Assembly (NCBI GenBank): GCA_003956705.1
Contig: QZCP01000135.1
Span: 12,644-76,643, forward strand
Source of the DNA: Brevipalpus yothersi
Lineage: Eukaryota; Arthropoda; Arachnida; Trombidiformes; Tenuipalpidae
Direction: 5' to 3'
Length of the DNA stretch: 64,000 nt
Both the position numbers and the translations under genes were made by a program. This document shows, piece by piece, positions 58,158 to 64,000 of the stretch; position 1 is the first letter of the stretch, and each line of letters begins with the position of its first letter. Below the pieces are notes generated by a model. The model worked only from the letters and a program-made list of their open reading frames with translations. It made no database searches and had not been told where the DNA came from.

Positions 58158-58847
58158 ATAGATCTCACAAAAACCCAAGAGCTCTTAACACTGTGTATGT
58201 GTGTGTATGAATCGACTGGAATTGAGCGTGTTCACCTCTCTCTCTCTCTCTCTTCTTCACTTTTTTCTATCTTCTCTCTCCTCTTTCTCTCCTCACTACT
58301 TCGCTCTCTCTCTCTATCTCTCTTTCTTTCTCTCTCTCTCTCTTTCCTAGTTGATAACCATTCAATATAATTTTACAATAATAATAATAATAGTAATAAT
58401 TACATTAGTAGAGGTAGGTAGTCCCAACGCACCTGAGAGTTCACTGATCACCGTGAATATGGTCAATCAATAAATATGTGTGTATATAATATATATATAT
58501 ATGGTGTATATAATATATGTATATATGTTCTTCTTCTCCCAAGGTACTAGAAGATTTGAGAGAGAGATGAGATTTTTGTTGGTAATAATAGTAAGAAGGT
58601 GAAGAAGAAAAAAATTAAAACAATATATTTTTATGTATGTATGTTTCACTTAATCAGAAGAGAAGAAGAAGAAGAAGAAGAAGCGAGGTGAGAAACGGAG
58701 AGAGAGAAGAGAGAAGAGAGGCTCAACACATCTACAGAAGCAAGCAAGCAGACACAAGCAAATACTATTAACAAGACTAGACTTACGAAAGCTCAATCTC
58801 TTGCTTCTGCTTCATCAAAAGCGCCTCCACAAAAGTGTCAAAAAGTG

Positions 58848-58862
58848 TCACTAGATGGCGTT
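58848..58862 (+). promoter_or_regulatory. CTCF-core-like site 1
   Basis: TCACTAGATGGCGTT matches the CTCF core CCASYAGRKGGCRSY except at the first base and one base near the end. It lies between the two divergent transcription units. Function is inferred. Confidence 0.4.
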
Positions 58863-58901
58863 ACGCTGGTGAACACTAAAAATTTTCCATCATTTCAATG
58901 T

Positions 58902-58916
58902 CCACCAGGTGGCAAT
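58902..58916 (+). promoter_or_regulatory. CTCF-core-like site 2
   Basis: CCACCAGGTGGCAAT matches the same core except for one base, in the same orientation and 54 bp after site 1. The central CCACCAGGTGG is nearly palindromic. Confidence 0.4.
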
Positions 58917-58940
58917 GTAACAAAATATTTTCATGCATTT

Positions 58941-58981
58941 TGATTGGCTGATGAAGAATTTCAATTATTAACGCATGCGCA
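58941..58981 (+). promoter_or_regulatory. CCAAT-box and NRF1-like sites upstream of H2A.Z
   Basis: TGATTGGCTG (58941-58950) is an inverted CCAAT box. CGCATGCGCA (58972-58981) is an NRF1/erect-wing-type palindrome. Both lie within ~100 bp upstream of the probable H2A.Z start region, typical of TATA-less housekeeping promoters. Confidence 0.4.
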
Positions 58982-59222
58982 TGGATAGTTAAGCTCGATC
59001 TCGGTTTGGTTTGACGGTTGAAGTTAATTTCTCTTTGTGTGTCTCTGCCTCTGTCTGCCTCTGTGTGCGCCTAGGTTTTGTCTTCGCCTTTTTGATCATC
59101 TTTTTTTCGTCTCATTTTGTGATCATCAGTGGCTAAAAATTTTCTCCTTTACATTGTCTTACAATTAATTTTGTTCTTAAATCAATCATCGTGTCATTCG
59201 TGAACATACTACTACAATAAAA

Positions 59223-60070
59223 ATGGTGTGTATATTATGAGTATTAATTGTGTGTGTGTGTACCCGAATTGAAGTGAATGTGAGAATGTGCGCTTGACAG
59301 TGCTGCTTTAGCTTAAGCCCAATACATGAGTATTGAACTCTCTTCTTTTTTCGAGTACATTATTGAGAATTTATTGATTGTCAACAATTTAGACATTCGT
59401 TAATCTTATTCTGTTGTCATCATTATTATTATTGACACAAGTGTTCATATTTATTCTTTCACTCGTTACTTGTTAGGCTGGAGGTAAAGCTGGTAAAGAT
59501 TCTGGTAAATCAAAGACCAAAGCCGTATCACGTTCCGCTCGTGCTGGACTTCAATTTCCTGTTGGCCGTATCCATCGTCATCTAAAAAATCGAACCACTA
59601 GCCATGGTCGTGTTGGAGCAACCGCTGCAGTCTATTCAGCTGCCATTCTTGAATACTTGACTGCTGAAGTGTTGGAATTGGCAGGTAACGCCAGTAAGGA
59701 TCTCAAAGTGAAAAGAATCACTCCCCGACATCTTCAATTGGCCATTCGTGGTGACGAGGAATTGGACTCTCTGATCAAGGCAACCATTGCTGGTGGAGGT
59801 AAGATACTTTTGATTGCAAATTTTATTCTCGTGGTTCCAATTTTCACCCTTATCGATGCCCTGCTTGCCCGGCGCGCCTTTGTCCTTTTGGGCGCCAAAA
59901 TCATTCCTTCACTCCTCGTACTGGTCCATCCTCCTCTGCACACTAATGGACGACCGTTGCTAAAATTCAAATCTTCTTTTCTCTTCTCTTCTCTTTTTCT
60001 AGGTGTTATTCCACATATCCACAAGTCTCTTATTGGCAAGAAAGGAGCTACTGGACAGAAACCGGCTTAA
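59223..60070 (+). CDS. H2AZ: Histone variant H2A.Z (H2Av)
   Basis: Three coding exons: 59223-59225 (only the ATG), 59477-59798 and 60003-60070, for 130 aa. H2A.Z replaces H2A in nucleosomes at promoters. The protein starts MAGGKAGKDSGKSKTKAVSR; it contains RAGLQFPVGRIHRHLK and the variant-specific RTTSHGRVGATAAVYSAAIL. LAGNASKDLKVKRITPRHLQ and GGGVIPHIHKSLIGKK follow. The C-terminus GATGQKPA lacks the SQAY damage motif of Drosophila His2Av, so it resembles ordinary H2A.Z. An ATG-only first exon is known from animal H2A.Z genes. Intron 2 (59799-60002) is a multiple of three and has no stop, so an unspliced message would still read through into exon 3. Presence of introns and the variant sequence exclude a canonical cluster H2A. 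Confidence 0.96.
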
Positions 60071-61292
60071 TTAATCCACTAAAATCTCTTAATCCTTGCG
60101 TTCTTCTCGCGCGCGAGGGGGTGAACTATGACCACTTTTTCATATAATTATCATCTAGCGCATTCAAACGATCAATAGTTTTCACTTGATATCATTATCA
60201 TTTTAACAACCTCATTCTATTCAATTTTGTCATCCAATCTTGGTCTCTATTATGCGATCATCAGTATTCATATAATGTATTTTTTATTGTCATCTCTCTA
60301 TTCACTTTGGCCTCTCCCAAAAGACCTTCCTATACCATTCGAGGGAAAATAAGATAATAATAATCAAAGTTAAATTAAATTGCTCTATGAGGCAAATTAC
60401 TCCTTTACTTCTCTTTTTTTTCTCTCTATCTCATCAAACTAAGCTCAATCATTTGACTCAATACTTTTGACTATTTATTTGACCAAGTTCGATGATCATC
60501 TGAGATCTGAAAACACACTTCCCGAGCTCCATTCTGCTCAGAATATTTGACCAGCTTAGTTGTTCAGAGAACATTCAGAAAAAAATCAAAACTTCACTCT
60601 GACACCATGTTTAACCCAATTGTCTCTGATTCTCTGTGAAACATCTTCCATTTCAATGAATTTGATCACCTTGTACAGTCTTGTAGCCTACTGAAATGCT
60701 ATTCCCAAGGTTGTCATCTCAGTTAATCCAGTCCATACTCTCTAAACTTGTAAGGAAAATGTTGTCAAGGTGAAAGGTTGTTCATCTTTCCCACAAAGTG
60801 GAAGTATTATTCCAGGAACCGAAAAAAGCTCGACCTTTGCAACTTACTGTTTTTGGGCGCCAAAAAAAACAGCGCGCAAAAGTCATCTTGCTTCATATAT
60901 TCAGCCAACCTAATATCTCCAACATGTCGATGACCGCCTTCTTTTCCTTGATGCTTATGCATGAAAGAATATAACAATCAAGTGATTGATACAACAATGG
61001 AAACTGTAACATGGTAGCCTCATCTTTGGAAAAGAAAAGCAATTCTTCTCTCCCCCTCCTAATTGGCGAGCACAGTTCACATAACTCATTGCGATTCATT
61101 TGCTTTGTCTTTTTTCATCTCTTCTCTTCCATCATTTGAGAGATTTTCGATTGAATTCAAGGTTTGTTCCAAGTAGGAAGTTTCTCTTTCTCTTTATTCC
61201 GTTATTACGAAATATTTATCCCAATGCTTTTCACTGATGAGAAGAGCTCGATAAAGTTGATTAAATGTTACAAAATCAGTACTTTATGGCGT
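60071..61292. other. Intergenic region, H2A.Z to GGCX (convergent)
   Basis: 1.2 kb between converging stops. A perfect 12-bp palindrome CTCGCGCGCGAG lies at 60106-60117 just after the H2A.Z stop. On the minus strand AATAAA at 61198-61193 could end GGCX transcripts. Otherwise AT-rich and featureless. Confidence 0.5.
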
Positions 61293-63968
61293 TCAATGAT
61301 AAATCTGTGAGCCAATCTCGATCATCGAATTTAATACGATCTGGAAACTGAAATTAAGAAAGAAAATTAGCTCTAAATTTGATTGTTGGATGAGTGAACT
61401 AGGTTGTGAACTAGGAAACATTAAATCTACTCTCAATATAGAATGAATGATAATTCTAACCTTCTGTACCATTTTTGGAAAAAATTGCGTTTTTCGGTGG
61501 ATAATTGAATTTCGTTGTCTGCAACTTTTTCCAGAACATTTTTCAGATTATGATAGGTAAATGAGTACAATGCAGGCTCCGATTTGATCACCGTAATTTG
61601 GACAAAATGATCAGCAGGCAATTGACAATGGTCATCCTTTTGCATTATTCTCACAAGTCCACCTTCAACTTCAACCTTCAACCAGCCTTGAATAACTCTC
61701 AAAGTGATGTTTTCCAGAGCTGGATCAACATAGTTGATCAATGTCAAGCCTTGACATCGTAGAGGTTGGCAACAAATGAGTGAATAAATAAATAAATTAG
61801 TCGGAAAATATTTTTGATCTTGAATTCTCGTTCAGAAAGAGTTCTTCTGACACTCTCTTTCCTCTGTGATTAATTATGGACCAATTATTTGAGCCTCAAT
61901 TAATCAATCAGAAATTATTTGATTAATTTGAACAATTTCTTCCGAAGATAGGAAAAGAAAATCTCCATCAAATTACCTGGAAAATCTGCCATAAAAACGA
62001 TACCAGAATTATCAGTTTGCTTGATCATTTCATCTTCTCTCTGTCTTAACCATGATCGCCAATCATTATATTCCGTAAGAAGTGGCATCACCCATGATGG
62101 CCGCTGAAATGGGGACCATTCAGCTGTCAGTATGTCCGCTCTTGGATCATATATTCTTTGGGTGAATCGGCCATTCAAAGATATCCAAACATCAAGATGT
62201 ACCGAAATACTAGTTAAATTATAACGCAGAGCGATTCTATCCGCTATACATGTTGCTAATTTTTTGGCCATATCAGCATGGTGAGTCCATCGATTATTTG
62301 GAGACCATTTTTCCGGATTCAAATACAATTCATACTCTTCCGGATGTACTATAACAGTCATCTTTTTATCCAAGACTTTCCAATTATGAACCATCATGTC
62401 CCAAGAGTAGCCATACACTCCTTCCGTCCATGTATTATATCCCTTGGTTATATTATGTGAAAATGGTAATGCTACTTGGAATGTGATGTATATGATCAAT
62501 GAAATCATGATCGTTCTCTGTTTCCAAGAAAATTCTGACTGCTCGGTAGAACTTTCTGATGAATTCTTGCAAACTGATTTGTGAATATCTTTTTTCGCAC
62601 ATGATGAATTCTCTGATGCAAATGAAGATTTGTTGGCTTCACTTCCAGAATCTGTTTTATCAGAATTAATTTCTCCTTGCTTATCATTTGAATCTTGTCT
62701 GATTTGCTTTCTCTTCAAATCTTGATCGATTCCACTTTTCTGGATAATTTTTGAACAATGATCATCAGACATCTTGTCTTTGTGAAAAGGCAAGCGAGCA
62801 CTGGCAAGCCAATCAATTAAATTTTTCGGCCAATCTGGTGAACTGTAGATTGGAAGTACAATCAACATGACGAACGGAAACATTCCGATTGCGAACATCT
62901 GGGAATTCATCAGATTAAATAGAGCACAAAAAAAGTATCCAATCGGACGAGTAGCATCAAACCAGAACAAAATTCCAACTGATGAATCTATGATAAAACC
63001 ACCCCAATGAATAACCACCAAATCCACTATGTATGGCGGTAAAAGTAGTCTAAGGAAGATTTATAAAGCTGATGATCAAACTTTTCAGTAATTTACGTGT
63101 ATTGTTCTCACCTGAATGGTGTAAAAACCCAATGAGATGAAAGATATCTCATGGAATGCCCGCCAATCCATTCATCATTACACTTTTTGACGCCCGCCAA
63201 AAAGTAAACTAAACTTATTTGGAATCTTATGATAAAATATTGCCACAATGGAACCTTTCCATCAGACAATCGATGTCCATAATCTATTGACCTATTATTG
63301 ATTTTGAGTAAATTTTAGAAATTCATCAAAATTTGACAAACTTTGAGACAGTTTTCCGGTGCAGATTGAGATTTCATTTTCCGAAAATTTCAATCGGATG
63401 CAAAATTGTACCCAGTATTGAGAAAAATTTTCCCCTTTTGTCTCAAAATCTATCATTTTAATTATCACCGTAAACTTACCAGCAGTTATTTGCATTGGAT
63501 AAAGTCAGCATCACAGAAATCAAACCAAATAAATAGCTATGATTGTTCCAATAACTTTTGTCTAGCAGAAATATATACCAGTAGACCAGAGAGTAGACAC
63601 TAGATGATATTCTGAACTTGTAGCCTAAAGTTACTCCAATGGCTCCTGGAAAGTTTTGAGATGAAATTGTTTTCAATTCTCAAGCGGGAATCAATTGAGA
63701 AACACGTACCAAAAAGTAGTACAAGATACAAAAGACACATGTACGGCCCAGGGAAGGGTCTGATCCACTCAAACAATGGAAATCGGCATTCTTCCGGATC
63801 ATCCCATCTCAGATCAGCTTTCGAAAATGCTCGTTCAACCTGGAGATCAATGATCATCAAAGTACCGAATAGTATTCGAAAAACAGCTAAACTTTCACCA
63901 TTGACAGGTTGAAAGAGTTTTTGGCCACAAAATCGCACAAAACGATGGACTGGTAACACTTGGCTCAT
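61293..63968 (-). CDS. GGCX: Vitamin K-dependent gamma-glutamyl carboxylase
   Basis: Six exons: 63968-63710, 63645-63480, 63291-63112, 63049-61977, 61749-61461 and 61347-61293, for 673 aa. GGCX is an ER multi-pass membrane enzyme that carboxylates glutamates using reduced vitamin K. Recognisable blocks in order: ESLAVFRILFGTLMIIDLQV, FLLDKSYWNNHSYLFGL, VYFLAGVKKCNDEWIGGHSM (the lysine pair includes the catalytic base), FWFDATRPIGYFF, MNSQMFAIGMFPFVMLI, GVYGYSWDMMVHNW, HLDVWISLNGRFTQRIYDPR, AEWSPFQRPSWVMPLL and FMADFPG. Exon 5 carries the lumenal beta-rich domain (CQLPADHFVQI). A Ser/Lys/Asp-rich segment (around KTDSGSEANKSSFASENSS) expands a loop that is also variable in human. The ATG at 63968 is the first in frame and lies 33 bp from the window end; an upstream non-coding exon could be missing. 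Confidence 0.95.
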
Positions 63969-64000
63969 TGCACTTGCCAACACACACAGATCGAGTGAAT

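Larger units (their letters stand above)
57802..59222. other. Divergent UBE2D / H2A.Z promoter region and probable UBE2D 5' UTR intron
   Basis: Positions ~57810-58786 look like a UBE2D 5' UTR intron full of microsatellites: CA at 57930, GAA at 58135-58157 and 58662-58684, TAA at 58378-58393 and TA at 58485-58501. From 58790 to 59020 lie the promoter motifs listed separately. H2A.Z 5' UTR probably begins near 59020-59040. Confidence 0.5.

Noticed and set aside
1..64000. tRNA, rRNA, CRISPR, prophage or bacterial operon content
   Set aside because: No B-box-like tRNA motif with a foldable partner, no direct-repeat array with spacers and no phage genes were seen; all multi-exon genes are eukaryotic.

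Overview
The window is nuclear DNA of an animal, very probably an arthropod and most likely a mite or other chelicerate. Genes have GT-AG introns, many only 60-110 bp. The gene set includes a dusky/dusky-like-type cuticle ZP-domain protein and an ABC transporter that looks like arthropod subfamily H. The DNA is AT-rich, poly-purine/poly-pyrimidine (GA)n/(CT)n runs are very frequent, and I see no bacterial operons, tRNAs or rRNAs. The species assignment is inference only.

Layout. 1-5.9 kb: the last coding exon of a Notch-like receptor (632-862, +), then about 5 kb of gene-free DNA full of (CT)n/(GA)n runs. 5.9-30.5 kb is a dense gene block: ATP synthase delta (+), an unrecognised TPR-like protein (-), PIG-H (-), CDC73/parafibromin (+), phosphoserine aminotransferase (+), DNAJC8 (-), ATG14 (+), a small multi-pass membrane protein (-), a CEP83-like centriolar coiled-coil protein (-), mitochondrial TFB2M (-), an ABCH-like transporter (+), a 408-bp hAT-type MITE, and the KEOPS kinase TP53RK/Bud32 (-). 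30.5-43 kb is a gene desert with the second cluster of GA/CT runs. 43.1-50.4 kb is the dusky-like ZP gene (+, four coding exons). 52.7-64 kb is dense again: Beclin-1 (-), UBE2D/effete (-), H2A.Z (+) and vitamin-K-dependent gamma-carboxylase GGCX (-).

The genes are mostly unrelated housekeeping functions. Some themes recur. ATG14 and Beclin-1, two subunits of PI3K complex I, lie 34 kb apart. CDC73 and H2A.Z both act on transcribed chromatin. ATP5F1D and TFB2M both serve mitochondria. Exon structures were built by hand from splice consensus, reading frame and remembered family conservation, so exon ends are inferences even where the product is secure.

Most interesting observations: a 204-bp H2A.Z intron that is a multiple of three and stop-free, so its retention would give an enlarged H2A.Z; a MITE with a clear 8-bp target duplication and a foldback interior; CTCF-core-like motifs confined to gene boundaries, two of them in the UBE2D/H2A.Z divergent promoter; a two-compartment distribution of GA/CT runs; and a possible undescribed small Cys-rich gene at 34.2-34.5 kb. 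I did not find a clearly new multi-gene system.
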